Shown piece by piece: positions 50,971-60,309 of a DNA stretch of 64,000 nt (position 1 is its first letter; each line of letters starts with the position of its first letter). This DNA is from a bacterium (lineage in GTDB: Bacteria > Bacteroidota > Bacteroidia > B-17B0 > Aurantibacillaceae): NCBI GenBank assembly GCA_029945625.1, contig JAQSCW010000055.1:248001-312000 (forward strand), in the 5' to 3' direction. The position numbers and the translations under genes are program-made. Below the pieces are notes generated by a model, which saw only the letters and a program-made list of their open reading frames with translations, was not told where the DNA came from and did not search any database.

Positions 50971-53043
50971 ATGAAAGTAAAATCTATTTTTTTAGCTTTT
51001 AGCCTCATTAGTCTAACTGCCCTTTCGCAGCGCGCTAATGTTTGGTATTTTGGAAATAATGCGGGATTGAATTTCAACACTAATCCCCCAACGGCACTGA
51101 GTAACGGAATGATCGTAAATCCGGATAATGCCAGCACCATTTCAAATTCAGCGGGAAGTGTTCTCTTTTACACAGATGGTAGTACTGTTTGGAACAAGAA
51201 CCATGCGGTTATGCCAAACGGCAGTGGATTAATTGGAAATTTTACTGCAGGACAATGTGCCCTTATCATTCCTGTGCCTTGCGACACAAATAGGTACGTG
51301 ATCTTTCATCTTACTGAATTTGCCAATCCGGGTTACCTGCATTATTCCGTTGTAGATATGAATTTAAATGTTGGTTTGGGGGATGTGGTAAGTACGCAAA
51401 AAAACATTTCGTTAGGGAGCGGTTGGACCGAGAAACTCTGTTCGTACTATAATTCTACCAACAACAGTTATTGGGTGCTTGCTCACAAATGGAATTCTGA
51501 TCAATTTGTAGCATTAAATGTATCAGCATCTTCTATAGCAACTCAAAGTGTTATTTCGGCAGTGGGGGGAATTCACAATTGTGGCACCTATAGTGCGGCG
51601 CACGATGCCATGGGACAACTAACCATTTCACCCGATGGCACTAAGGTTCTAAATGCCTTCACGTGTCAGGACAAATACGAACTATTTAATTTCAATGCCA
51701 ATACAGGTGTAGTTTCAAATCCGATTGTGCTTCCGAGTCAGGGTGGTTATGCCTGGGGAACTGCTTTTTCGCCTGACAGTAAAAAAATTTTCACCAACTC
51801 GATTTATGGACAAATGATCCTTCAATATGATGTCAATACATATATTCAGTCCGCAATTGTGGCTTCTCAGACCACTTTAGTGGCCGTTTCAACGTCGGGA
51901 TACAATTTTGGATATATGGAATTGGGACCTGACAATAAGTTGTATATCGCCCGACCGGGAACTTCATTTCTTGCTGTAGTAAACAATCCTAATGTGTTGG
52001 GGGCGGGAAGTAATTTTTCACTAAGTGGACAAAGTTTGGGTTCTAAAACGTCAACACATGGTTTAAGCCGAATAGCATATAGTATTCCAAATACTTTCAC
52101 TCCAGGATTATCTTTGACGATTTCAGCCTCTCCTACTGCGGTGTGTTTAGGACAGGCCAGCACATTAATCGCAACTGGAGCCACTATGTACCAATGGAGT
52201 AACAATACCACAAGCTCAACAACTGCGGTTTCCCCCACTTCTGCGAGCATTTACACGGTGACTGGAACATCAAGTAATAGTTGTGGACTTGTCGGTGGAA
52301 GTGCAACAGTACAAGTTCTGGTTAATCCCTTACCAATTATTACAATTTCAGGCACCAAATCAATTTGTCCCGGCCAGTCAACCATTTTAACGGCAAGTGG
52401 AGGACAAAGTTATATCTGGAGTACCGGAGCAACTACTTCAAGCCTAATTGTTACCGGAGTAAGCACTATGACATTTTCTGTTTCAGGGACTTCTCCAAAC
52501 AATTGCACAAATACGAGTACTGCATTGGTAGGCATGTTTCCTGTTCCAACCATTTCAATTAGTGGAAAAAGTGTTGTTTGTTATGGGCAAAGCACAACTT
52601 TAACTGCGAATGGTGCTGTTAATTATCAATGGAGCAATGGTTTCGCAACACCCAGTATTGTGGTAACACCAACGGGATTGTCTTCTTTTTCAGTGGTGGG
52701 AAGCACCGGAACAAGTCCGTGCTCAAGCAATGCATCCATTACCGTTAATGTTACTGAATGTCTGGGAGCTGAACAGAATTTGAAACAAAATGCAGAGATT
52801 AAAGTATTTCCAAATCCTTTCATCGACAAAATCATTGTGGATGGAGGAAGAGCATCCAATCGGAACGCAATAGTGTCTGTTGCGAATTCGCTTGGAGAAA
52901 TTGTTTTTAGCATTCAGAGGCAAGTGGAAAATGAGTCTTCAGAAAGGCAGACTCTGGATTTGAAGGACTTTCCTCCGGGGGTTTATTTCCTTACCATCTG
53001 CAATGGTTCTGAGCAAAAAACATGTATGATAGTGAAGAATTAG
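50971..53043 (+). CDS. T9SS type A cargo protein with propeller and Ig-like repeats
   Basis: 690 residues with a signal peptide (MKVKSIFLAFSLISLTALSQ). Residues 21-375 form a propeller-like module (NVWYFGNNAGLNFN, KNHAVMPNG). Three Ig/PKD-like repeats of about 80 residues follow, each opening with a VCLGQAS/ICPGQST/VCYGQST motif and an aromatic WS core. The C-terminal 75 residues are a type A sorting domain (IKVFPNPFIDKIIV, VYFLTICNGSEQKTCMIVKN). It is exported by the type IX system and anchored at the surface. Proteins with this N-terminus are common in Bacteroidota; the ligand is not known. Confidence 0.85.
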   Translation: MKVKSIFLAFSLISLTALSQRANVWYFGNNAGLNFNTNPPTALSNGMIVNPDNASTISNSAGSVLFYTDGSTVWNKNHAVMPNGSGLIGNFTAGQCALIIPVPCDTNRYVIFHLTEFANPGYLHYSVVDMNLNVGLGDVVSTQKNISLGSGWTEKLCSYYNSTNNSYWVLAHKWNSDQFVALNVSASSIATQSVISAVGGIHNCGTYSAAHDAMGQLTISPDGTKVLNAFTCQDKYELFNFNANTGVVSNPIVLPSQGGYAWGTAFSPDSKKIFTNSIYGQMILQYDVNTYIQSAIVASQTTLVAVSTSGYNFGYMELGPDNKLYIARPGTSFLAVVNNPNVLGAGSNFSLSGQSLGSKTSTHGLSRIAYSIPNTFTPGLSLTISASPTAVCLGQASTLIATGATMYQWSNNTTSSTTAVSPTSASIYTVTGTSSNSCGLVGGSATVQVLVNPLPIITISGTKSICPGQSTILTASGGQSYIWSTGATTSSLIVTGVSTMTFSVSGTSPNNCTNTSTALVGMFPVPTISISGKSVVCYGQSTTLTANGAVNYQWSNGFATPSIVVTPTGLSSFSVVGSTGTSPCSSNASITVNVTECLGAEQNLKQNAEIKVFPNPFIDKIIVDGGRASNRNAIVSVANSLGEIVFSIQRQVENESSERQTLDLKDFPPGVYFLTICNGSEQKTCMIVKN

Positions 53044-53102
53044 GAATTTATTTGCTGAGTTGAACTCTCCATTTCCACGACATTGCTAAATTTGTGCCCT
53101 AA

Positions 53103-54008
53103 ATGATGAAAGACCTTCTTTACAACCCATTCATAAATAAATTAATAAGGATTAGCCTCAAACCTTTTTCAGAAATTCTACCTGCTCGCCTCAAATTCCC
53201 AATAAATGGGATATTTACTGTGCGAGGAAAAAAGGTTCCCCCTTTTAAGATGGCCACAAATCAAACAAGTGCCGTTACCAAATTTTTGTTTTGGGGTAAT
53301 GTTGAAGGCTTTGAATACCATGCTGTAAAGGTTTTTGAAGAACTTACAAAAAATTCAAAAGTGTTTTTTGACATTGGCGCAAATATTGGATACTATTCCC
53401 TCTTGGCGTCGGCCATCAAGAACAAAGACATTTATATATATGCGTTTGAGCCCATGCCTTCGGCTTATCAATTCTTGCTTCAAAATATTTCTTTAAATCA
53501 GTACCATAACATTAAGCCGATGAAGTTAGCTCTGTCGAATGAAAAGGGGCGTGCTACTTTTTATTCCATCGCGAACCCTAAATTCAAAGAGCTTCCTCAA
53601 TTAACCGGTGATGGGAGTTTGAATAATGCGGCCTCCGGAAATTCATTTAAAGTGAATTTTGAAGTGGACATTGACACACTTGATAATTTTGTAGCTGGAC
53701 ATTTGGGCAATGAAAAGATTGATTTGATTAAACTCGATACTGAAGCCAACGAACATAAAGTGCTTGCGGGTGCCGACCACGTGCTGAGGTTCCATCGCCC
53801 CATCATTCAATGCGAAATCCTAAAAAATCAAATCGAAACGGAAATGGAATCAATTCTGGCAGATTATGATTACTTATACTTCAGAGCCACCAACAAGGGG
53901 CTGCTTCAGGTTACTACGTTCGGCAACAATAACAGCCCATTTATGGATTATTATCTTGTACCTACAGAGAAAAAAGAACTGATTTCGGACTTCCTTTGCA
54001 GGACCTGA
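53103..54008 (+). CDS. FkbM-family SAM-dependent methyltransferase
   Basis: 301 residues; ATG codons at 53103 and 53106 are both possible. SAM-binding motif I is VFFDIGANIGYYS (about 89-101), then IYAFEPMPSAYQFL and IDLIKLDTEANEHKVLAG, the FkbM signature. Members methylate sugar or polyketide hydroxyls, and in Bacteroidota often sit near glycan genes. A -7 match (TAAATTTG, 53087-53094) lies directly in front. No sugar pathway is visible next to it, so the substrate is open. Confidence 0.85.
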   Translation: MMKDLLYNPFINKLIRISLKPFSEILPARLKFPINGIFTVRGKKVPPFKMATNQTSAVTKFLFWGNVEGFEYHAVKVFEELTKNSKVFFDIGANIGYYSLLASAIKNKDIYIYAFEPMPSAYQFLLQNISLNQYHNIKPMKLALSNEKGRATFYSIANPKFKELPQLTGDGSLNNAASGNSFKVNFEVDIDTLDNFVAGHLGNEKIDLIKLDTEANEHKVLAGADHVLRFHRPIIQCEILKNQIETEMESILADYDYLYFRATNKGLLQVTTFGNNNSPFMDYYLVPTEKKELISDFLCRT

Positions 54009-54038
54009 TAATTCAGCTCCGACTTTCCGGTAAATAAG

Positions 54039-54806
54039 TTAGATCATCTTTTTTCCGTTCAAAAGTGTCAGGATATCACTTTTTTTTCTTCTTGATATTT
54101 CAATAACAGTTTGGTCCTTCATGGTAAGGAAGCACGTTGCTCCCTTTGAGTAGCTGCTCACATGGTTTAGATTTACATATGTTCCTTTGCTGACTCTAAT
54201 TAGTTGGGGGAGGTTTTCAAGAATGAATTCAAAATCAGAGAGTTGTTTGGAGGAAAGGTACTTTTCGTTGAAGATGGTCTTAAATAAAGTACATCCATCC
54301 TGTGCTTGAAGGTAAATCAATTCTTCCGCTGCTAATAATACGACTTGATTATGGATATGTACAGGAATTTTTGTGATAATGAGTTGGGTGACATCATATG
54401 ATTGGTACAAGGCTCTGAGTTCATGAGCGGGTCCCAATTTCTTCTCTATCGTAGATTGCACTTTAAGTAAGGTTCTAGCAAATTTCACCGAATCAATGGG
54501 TTTAAGTACATAGTCCAACGCATTAAACTCAAAAGCTTTGAGTGCATAACTGTCAAATCCGGAAATGAACACAATTTCAAAATTGATTTCATCAAATTGG
54601 TCTAATAAAGCAAAACCGCTTCCATCGGGCATTTTAATATCGAGAAAAATTAAGTCAGGTTTAAGTTCTTTAATTCGATCAACCCCGGTTCTCACGTTGT
54701 CGGCTTCACCCACAACTTCAATGTTTGAGTTGAGTTCCTTGATGTACTTTGTGATAAGCCCTCTGTTGGAGACTTCATCGTCTATAACTAGCGCTCTAAT
54801 TTTCAT
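54039..54806 (-). CDS. LytTR-family response regulator
   Basis: 255 residues from the ATG at 54806 (another ATG lies one codon earlier). The receiver domain has the acidic pair in LVIDDE, the phosphorylated Asp (about D56) in DLIFLDIKMPDGSG, and K in DYVLKPIDS. A LytTR DNA-binding domain follows from about 155 (EELIYLQAQDGCTLF, LPQLIRVSKGTYVNLNHV). It overlaps the end of the kinase gene by 11 bp, so the two are coupled. The genes it regulates are unknown; the flanking genes are the first candidates. Confidence 0.92.
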   Translation of the reverse strand: MKIRALVIDDEVSNRGLITKYIKELNSNIEVVGEADNVRTGVDRIKELKPDLIFLDIKMPDGSGFALLDQFDEINFEIVFISGFDSYALKAFEFNALDYVLKPIDSVKFARTLLKVQSTIEKKLGPAHELRALYQSYDVTQLIITKIPVHIHNQVVLLAAEELIYLQAQDGCTLFKTIFNEKYLSSKQLSDFEFILENLPQLIRVSKGTYVNLNHVSSYSKGATCFLTMKDQTVIEISRRKKSDILTLLNGKKMI

Positions 54807-57798
54807 CATCCGGAAATACATTTAGATTCAAAGGAACACACACGGTAACTACCGTGCCAAGTGATTCCCCACATTCATCTTTCAAATCTTCAAAATTCAG
54901 CCGGGCATGATTGCTCCCATAAAGGTAGTTCAGATTATATAATCGTTGTTCAGTTAATTTAACGCCATACGATTTTGTGCTATTGTTGCCAATAGCTTCT
55001 TTTTTTACTGATCGGCCAACACCATTATCTTTAATGCTAAAGTGGAGACAATTGTGTTCCTTTCTCACTTGAATCATCAGTTCACCCTTCTTATTCTCTC
55101 TTAGAGGAAGTAAGCCATGCCAAACCGCGTTTTCGATAAGTGGATTTAATAATAACGGTGGAAAGGAGGTAGAACTCAAAGAGATATCGTTTTCCACTAG
55201 TATTTTGAAATTAAATTTATCACGAAATCTCAATTGCTCAAGTTCAAGATAGATTCTTACTAAGTCGAGTTCTTCACCTAGGGTAATGAGTGGTTTTGAC
55301 GAAAAGTCAAGGATCTGTCTGACCATCAACCCAAACCTGGCTACATAGAATGTGGCTCTTTCTGATTGATTGTTCATGATCAGATTTTGAATAGCCGAAA
55401 GACAGTTTGACATAAAATGGGGATTGATCTGAGCTTTGAGTGCAATTAATTTGTATTCTAAAATGAGCTGTTCGTTTTTGGTTTTCGCGAGTTGTTTTTT
55501 CCTATTATATTTAATGATTAACCAAATGACTCCTGCTGTAATTGACAGGAACAATAGAGAAAGAAGAATCCAAAAAAGTTTTGTCTGCCAAAATGCAGGT
55601 TGAACCACAAAAGGAATTTGTATCAATAAATTCTGACCATTTTTAACACGAGGAAATGCAGTTAGAGTATAATTTCCAGGATCTAAACGACTGAATCGAA
55701 TAATGGATTCAGTTACAGAACCTGAATCCGCGCTTGGGCCAACTAACTGGTATCCAATCTCGGGTTTTTGCTTTTCGAAGGTCACTTCATCAAAATTAAA
55801 ATTCAAATCAACTGCGTCACTTTTAAGTTCTTTGAAGTTCTTTGGGTCGGTATCTTTTGAATCAATTTGAATGGAAACCAAACTGAAAAAAAGTTTCTTC
55901 TCAGCGTCTTTCATTAGGTCTAGGATCTCCAGACCAGTTCTGGCTGATAAATAGATGCGGTTCTCAAAAAAGGTCGCAGTTTTAACTTCGCCGCTGAAGA
56001 TTTTTTCCCAGGTAGTAAAAAGTTGATGATTAGGTTCTGTTTTGGAGAGAAAGAGCCCTTTATTGGTTGCCAAAAGAGCTCTATTATCCGAACTAAAATC
56101 AATGCTGTTAATGATGTTACTAGGTAATCCATTTTCAGAAGAATAGTGAGTTACATTCTTTTTATTAAGAGAAAATAGTCCTTCTCCTTCTGTACAAAAC
56201 CAAATAATATTTAAATGATCTTTCAAAATCTTCAGTATACATGTATTCTTTAATGGTTCAAGTTCTTTCCGCTGCAAAAGCTGATCTTTTTCAGGCAAAA
56301 CCTCACCCGAAATGCGAAAACTTTGAGGAGTAAAAACAGGCTTGTAGTAATATGGGCCATTTTCAGTGCCTAGCCACAACACATTGTCGATCAACTCTGC
56401 TGTTACTAGTTTTTGATTAAAATCCACCAGCTTTCTAACTACACCACGTATTGCGAAACTCAATCCTCGACGCCATACGTAAATTAGTGTATCATCCCCC
56501 TTGGCGAACAAACGATAGTGTTTTGTGCTTTCTTCACTGTAAATCTTCGACACTCCATCATTTGTCAAATTCAATTGTTCCGTTCTGTAATTAAAAGCAG
56601 CTACAAATGTGCCCCTTTGCTCTACAACATCCAAAGGAGTGTTATTATCGGCATGTCGTATTTGTACTTCTTTTCCTTGCTTCAAATATGATATGTCTCC
56701 CGTCGTACTTGCCAAAACAAGTTTATCTTTAATCACTTTGATAAAGCTGAGAGGATGCGCATATAGTTCCTGATTTTTGAGAAATGAATGTTCCGTTTTA
56801 GTTAATCGGTATAGTCCCATTCCGGATGAGCTTGCCCAAAGTCCACCTTGAAAATCAAGTAATACATCGTTGATGGTAATAGTTGAAAAGTAGTGATTGA
56901 TCACCGAGTCCTTTTCATTCAGCTCATAGAGTCCGTCATTTAAACAGGCAACCCACAAATGATTTTGCCGATCTTTTGTGAAATTTAGAACGATAGAACC
57001 TATATCAATGTAGTGTAGCCTCTTCCCATCTATTATTTTTCCCAGAAATGTTGAATAGGAAAAATAGTAATTGGATCCGAATTTCTTCAAATGACGAAAA
57101 CTTGCTGCAACCCTCGAATAATCAAGTTTAATGAGATTTTGATTGTTGGGTAATTGTAGGTAAACACGATTTTTTAAGCCACTAAAAATAAATTCGTCAT
57201 TGGGAACGCGTTTGGGGATGTAGAGGAGATTTTTATTTATCTCCAGCGCTAAAATGAGAATGGTGTCCTTCTCACCCGAAATACTCAGATCAAAGGCATG
57301 GTACGAATTTGTTTTTCTGACTAATTTAAAACTGGCGCCTTTCGTGAGTGCGTATAGGTTTAAACTGTCGTCTGCGCACAACTGCACTATTTCGCTTACT
57401 GAATTTCTCAAATCGGAAGAAACACTTTCAATTCCCTTTATAATAAAAGCGCTGTCATTCCTCACTTCATATATTTTGGCATTAGAATTTGCTACCCATT
57501 TTTTGCCGTCTTGGTTTTCATAAATTGAAAAGATAAATGAATCCTTAAATGGCAGATTTATTAAAACGGGCTTAAAACCTGTGCCATTATATTTCAGGGT
57601 TCCGTATTTTGAAAATATCCAAATATAGCCCTGATGGTCTTGAAATAGATTATAAACCTCATCACTAAGCAGCCCTTCCTTTGTGCCGAAGTTTGTAAAG
57701 TCGGGGGCTTGCGAAAAGAGATTTGCTGTGTTAATCCACCATATTATTAGAAGCAAGCGCAACACTGAATTCGACGAAGTGCTTTTTTTCATCGACAT
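54796..57798 (-). CDS. Sensor histidine kinase with periplasmic regulator propeller (LytS-type kinase)
   Basis: 1000 residues from the ATG at 57798, chosen because a clean signal peptide follows (SNSVLRLLLIIWWINTANLF, cut after FSQ). Earlier starts at 57864 (ATG) and 57873 (TTG) exist. Reg_prop beta-propeller blades (about 30-630; GLLSDEVYNLFQDHQGYIWI and SENGLPSNIINSIDFSS are typical) precede a Y_Y_Y domain, a membrane helix near 740-765 and a LytS-type His kinase: H in INPHFMSN (about 794), N-box NPLIENAVWHG (about 885), DNGVG (about 923). It senses an extracytoplasmic ligand and signals to the LytTR regulator. Confidence 0.9.
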   Translation of the reverse strand: MSMKKSTSSNSVLRLLLIIWWINTANLFSQAPDFTNFGTKEGLLSDEVYNLFQDHQGYIWIFSKYGTLKYNGTGFKPVLINLPFKDSFIFSIYENQDGKKWVANSNAKIYEVRNDSAFIIKGIESVSSDLRNSVSEIVQLCADDSLNLYALTKGASFKLVRKTNSYHAFDLSISGEKDTILILALEINKNLLYIPKRVPNDEFIFSGLKNRVYLQLPNNQNLIKLDYSRVAASFRHLKKFGSNYYFSYSTFLGKIIDGKRLHYIDIGSIVLNFTKDRQNHLWVACLNDGLYELNEKDSVINHYFSTITINDVLLDFQGGLWASSSGMGLYRLTKTEHSFLKNQELYAHPLSFIKVIKDKLVLASTTGDISYLKQGKEVQIRHADNNTPLDVVEQRGTFVAAFNYRTEQLNLTNDGVSKIYSEESTKHYRLFAKGDDTLIYVWRRGLSFAIRGVVRKLVDFNQKLVTAELIDNVLWLGTENGPYYYKPVFTPQSFRISGEVLPEKDQLLQRKELEPLKNTCILKILKDHLNIIWFCTEGEGLFSLNKKNVTHYSSENGLPSNIINSIDFSSDNRALLATNKGLFLSKTEPNHQLFTTWEKIFSGEVKTATFFENRIYLSARTGLEILDLMKDAEKKLFFSLVSIQIDSKDTDPKNFKELKSDAVDLNFNFDEVTFEKQKPEIGYQLVGPSADSGSVTESIIRFSRLDPGNYTLTAFPRVKNGQNLLIQIPFVVQPAFWQTKLFWILLSLLFLSITAGVIWLIIKYNRKKQLAKTKNEQLILEYKLIALKAQINPHFMSNCLSAIQNLIMNNQSERATFYVARFGLMVRQILDFSSKPLITLGEELDLVRIYLELEQLRFRDKFNFKILVENDISLSSTSFPPLLLNPLIENAVWHGLLPLRENKKGELMIQVRKEHNCLHFSIKDNGVGRSVKKEAIGNNSTKSYGVKLTEQRLYNLNYLYGSNHARLNFEDLKDECGESLGTVVTVCVPLNLNVFPDDEN

Positions 57799-57889
57799 AA
57801 ACCGCTTTTTTGACAATGGAGAAATCAATTTAGGATTTAAGCCCCCGTTTTTTCCTTGGAACATGATTTCCAAACGATACGTGGCGGAG

Positions 57890-57897
57890 CAAATATA
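57890..57897 (-). promoter_or_regulatory. -7 promoter element of the two-component operon
   Basis: On the minus strand TATATTTG matches TAnnTTTG, placing the transcript start near 57884 and a leader of about 86 bases before the chosen kinase start. No TTG is present at -33. Confidence 0.4.
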
Positions 57898-57979
57898 TGA
57901 AACACAATCACATTCTGCGTGTGTAAAAAATCCTTTTTACGGTAGGTTAAGTAATCTTTGGGCCTTTAAATTTGCTTAA

Positions 57980-58147
57980 GTTATTTGCAATATGTTGGCC
58001 GTCCCTCAAAAAATGATAAAGCCTTAGAATAATTTTCTGGGAAGTTGGGTGTTGACCAAATACATCTGCAGCGAAATAAAATAATAGGAAATTGCCCAAA
58101 AAAATGCAAACGGAAGGCCCTTCTCAGAATAGTGAGAAGGGCTTTTT
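57980..58147 (+). ncRNA. Candidate small RNA ending at an orphan terminator
   Basis: The 486-bp gap 57799-58284 separates divergent protein genes, yet it holds a plus-strand terminator (58117-58147) with no coding region in front of it. A -7 element TAAATTTG at 57967-57974 would start an RNA near 57980, giving about 168 nucleotides. Inside, TTTGCA (57985-57990) can pair with TGCAAA (58105-58110) and TTGGG (58045-58049) with CCCAA (58095-58099). No ORF of useful length is present. The class is unknown: 6S-like by size, but I see no feature that proves it. It could also be an attenuated leader of the ccm operon. Confidence 0.4.
58117..58147 (+). terminator. Orphan intrinsic terminator
   Basis: A perfect 10-bp stem GCCCTTCTCA/TGAGAAGGGC (58117-58126 with 58133-58142), with loop GAATAG, is followed by TTTTT (58143-58147). 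The T-run exists only on the plus strand, so it ends a plus-strand transcript, but the neighbouring gene on the left is on the minus strand. Confidence 0.82.
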
Positions 58148-58218
58148 GCCTTTATGCATTTACATCTTAAAGTTGGGTAAAAATCTGAATTCTTTTCAGA
58201 AGCTCCCTTTCAAGTTTA

Positions 58219-58226
58219 TATTTTTG
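58219..58226 (+). promoter_or_regulatory. -7 promoter element of the ccm operon
   Basis: TATTTTTG fits TAnnTTTG about 60 bp before the ccmB ATG. It lies downstream of the orphan terminator, so the ccm operon need not depend on transcription from further left. Confidence 0.45.
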
Positions 58227-58284
58227 TGCGTAACTATGTAAAAGGAAAGATGACGGTCTATTTCCTGATAGTATCTACAATCAT

Positions 58285-58935
58285 ATGCTCCTCCACCTCA
58301 TAAAAAAAGAATTCCTGCTCGAGTTTCGCCAAAAATCAACCATTGGCGGTGTGCTGGTATACGTAATCGGCACCATTTTTGTGAGTGCCCTCTGTTTTAA
58401 AGGCCACCTCGATAAACCTACCTGGAACGCCCTGTTCTGGGTCATTACCTTATTTACTTCTGTTACCATCAGCGGAAAGAGCTTTCTAAAAGAAACCGGA
58501 GGTCAGGCGCTCTTCAATTTCTTGCATTATAGTCCACAACAATTTATAGTGGCCAAAACCTTATATAATATGGTGTTTATGTTGTGCCTGAGTTTCATCA
58601 CTTTTTTCTTTTATGGGTTTTTTATCAAAAATGAAGTACAGAATCTTGGCCTGTTTTTTATCGTGCTTACTCTGGCCTCCAGCGGACTGGCGGGAATCTT
58701 GAGCTTGATGAGTGCCATTTCAAGCAAGGCCAGCGGCAATTTTGCCATCATGAGTATTCTCAGTTTTCCGGTACTTATGCCACTTATTTTGGTGGTGATC
58801 CGATTAAGTAAGCAGGCCGTCGACGGCCTCGAGTGGGCAGGCGTAGGTTTTGATTTTATTGTGATTTTACTGGCCCTAAATGTTCTTACTATTGCCCTTT
58901 CGTTCCTATTATTTCCGTATCTTTGGCGCGATTAA
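58285..58935 (+). CDS. ccmB: Heme exporter protein CcmB
   Basis: 216 residues with six hydrophobic segments (for example VLVYVIGTIFVSALCF and VVIRLSKQ-flanked helices). It starts LLHLIKKEFLLEFRQKSTIGG, which matches the CcmB N-terminus; the family's ETGGQALFNFLHYSP stretch is recognisable at about 73-87. It is the membrane part of the ABC complex that frees heme-loaded CcmE. The ATPase CcmA, usually encoded in front of it, is not present in this window. Confidence 0.88.
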   Translation: MLLHLIKKEFLLEFRQKSTIGGVLVYVIGTIFVSALCFKGHLDKPTWNALFWVITLFTSVTISGKSFLKETGGQALFNFLHYSPQQFIVAKTLYNMVFMLCLSFITFFFYGFFIKNEVQNLGLFFIVLTLASSGLAGILSLMSAISSKASGNFAIMSILSFPVLMPLILVVIRLSKQAVDGLEWAGVGFDFIVILLALNVLTIALSFLLFPYLWRD

Positions 58936-59021
58936 AACAGTTTTTTTAAGTTGAAAGAATGAGGGGGGCGATTGCCTTCAATATTCACGTTTCAATCTAA
59001 GAAAAGGCAAAGAAAAAGACA

Positions 59022-59681
59022 TTGAAATACGGCTATAAAATACTTTCTGTTCTTCTTATCTTTTACACACTCATTTGGGGGCTCCTTAATTCCGTTCCAC
59101 GGCTCGATATCTTAAATGAGACCATTCGCAATGTGTATTACCACGTACCAATTTGGTTTGCCATGCTGTTTATGATGGGTACTTCTTTTGTATACAGTAT
59201 CCGCGCCTTGTCAAACAGCAGCCCACTGCTAGACACCAAGGCCTTTAACGCCGCCATTGTGGGATTTTTCTTCGCCCTTCCCGGCTTAGCTACGGGTTCC
59301 ATTTGGGCAAAGTACACCTGGGGAACTTGGTGGACCTTTCAGGATCCGAAATTAAACGGGGTGGCCATCAGCATCCTTATTTATCTGGCCTATTTTGTGC
59401 TCCGTTTTTCGGTGGAGGACGAACAAAAACGTGCACGCATTTCGGCGGTATACAATATTTTCGCTTTTGTGATGATGAACATTTTTATCATGGTGCTTCC
59501 TCGGTTAACCGATTCGCTTCACCCCGGAAACGGTGGTAATCCGGCTTTCGCCAAATACGACATGAACAGCAACATGCGCACGGTGTTTTACCCGGCGGTT
59601 ATTGGTTGGGTGCTCTTTAGTGTGTGGCTCTTTGAATTGAAGAATAGAATTAGTGTTATTAATACGAAGTTAGATGAATAA
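59022..59681 (+). CDS. ccmC: Cytochrome c biogenesis protein CcmC
   Basis: 219 residues from a TTG (59022); no ATG is available at this place. Six membrane helices; the tryptophan-rich heme-handling motif is GSIWAKYTWGTWWTFQDPK (about 88-106). Two conserved His positions are visible in NVYYHVPIWF (H42) and near SLHPGN (about 166). CcmC loads heme onto CcmE. It lies 86 bp behind ccmB and overlaps the ccmD-like gene by 8 bp. Confidence 0.88.
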   Translation: MKYGYKILSVLLIFYTLIWGLLNSVPRLDILNETIRNVYYHVPIWFAMLFMMGTSFVYSIRALSNSSPLLDTKAFNAAIVGFFFALPGLATGSIWAKYTWGTWWTFQDPKLNGVAISILIYLAYFVLRFSVEDEQKRARISAVYNIFAFVMMNIFIMVLPRLTDSLHPGNGGNPAFAKYDMNSNMRTVFYPAVIGWVLFSVWLFELKNRISVINTKLDE

Positions 59682-59901
59682 GAAGTTTTTAAGTGTTTTA
59701 TTTACAATGATGGCCATTTGGGCAACTGCTCAGCCTATGGCATCAGACGCTCCGCAAATGGCCGATGCCTTTCGGGAGAATGGAAAAATTTATGTGGTGA
59801 TCACCGTCATCTCTCTCATCTTTCTGGCCATCATCGCGTTTTTGGTGTATCTGGAAAGGACCCTGAAGAAACTTGAAAATATGATTAAAGATAAATCTTA
59901 A
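59674..59901 (+). CDS. CcmD-like small membrane protein
   Basis: 75 residues: an N-terminal hydrophobic segment with a possible signal peptide (FLSVLFTMMAIWATAQ), a short acidic stretch, and a membrane helix at about 39-60 (VVITVISLIFLAIIAFLVYL) followed by a basic LKKLENMIKDK tail. This is the CcmD pattern of a single helix with a positively charged cytoplasmic tail. CcmD helps release holo-CcmE from CcmABC. Position between ccmC and ccmE supports the call. Confidence 0.75.
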   Translation: MNKKFLSVLFTMMAIWATAQPMASDAPQMADAFRENGKIYVVITVISLIFLAIIAFLVYLERTLKKLENMIKDKS

Positions 59902-59914
59902 ACGAAACCACTTC

Positions 59915-60301
59915 ATGAAAAAATTACACATCCTTGGAATCATTATTATTGCCGTAGCCATTGGCGTTATATTTGTGTCCCTAAAAAATACAAGCACCTA
60001 TGCCGATTTTGCGGAAGCCTTTTCCAATCCCGACAAAGAATATCACGTGGTGGGTCGGCTCGACAAGAATCAACCTCAGGTTTACGATCCCAAAGTAAAC
60101 CCCGATGAATTCTTATTCAGCATGGTGGATAATAAGGGTATCACCAAACAAGTAGTGCTTCATAAAAGCAAACCTCAGGATTTTGAAAAAAGCGAACAGA
60201 TTGTTCTCATCGGAAAAATGCAGGGTGATAATTTCCATGCAAACGATATCTTAATGAAATGTCCAAGTAAATATAATGATGGTAAGCAGCAAATAAATTA
60301 A
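59915..60301 (+). CDS. ccmE: Cytochrome c maturation heme chaperone CcmE, Cys-type
   Basis: 128 residues. An N-terminal anchor (5-22) is followed by an OB-fold periplasmic domain (YHVVGRLDK, EFLFSMVDN, VLIGKMQGDNFHANDILMK). The heme-binding segment reads KCPSKYND with C116 and Y120, the C-x3-Y form, instead of the H-x3-Y of E. coli CcmE. In Desulfovibrio and archaea the Cys form binds heme covalently through Cys. It carries heme from CcmC to CcmF. The gene lies 13 bp behind the ccmD-like gene and 8 bp before ccmF. Confidence 0.88.
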   Translation: MKKLHILGIIIIAVAIGVIFVSLKNTSTYADFAEAFSNPDKEYHVVGRLDKNQPQVYDPKVNPDEFLFSMVDNKGITKQVVLHKSKPQDFEKSEQIVLIGKMQGDNFHANDILMKCPSKYNDGKQQIN

Positions 60302-60309
60302 TTACCATT

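Noticed and set aside
57980-58147. Firm assignment as 6S RNA
   Set aside because: Length is compatible, but I could not trace the open central bubble and long closing stem by eye, so only an unclassified small RNA is claimed.
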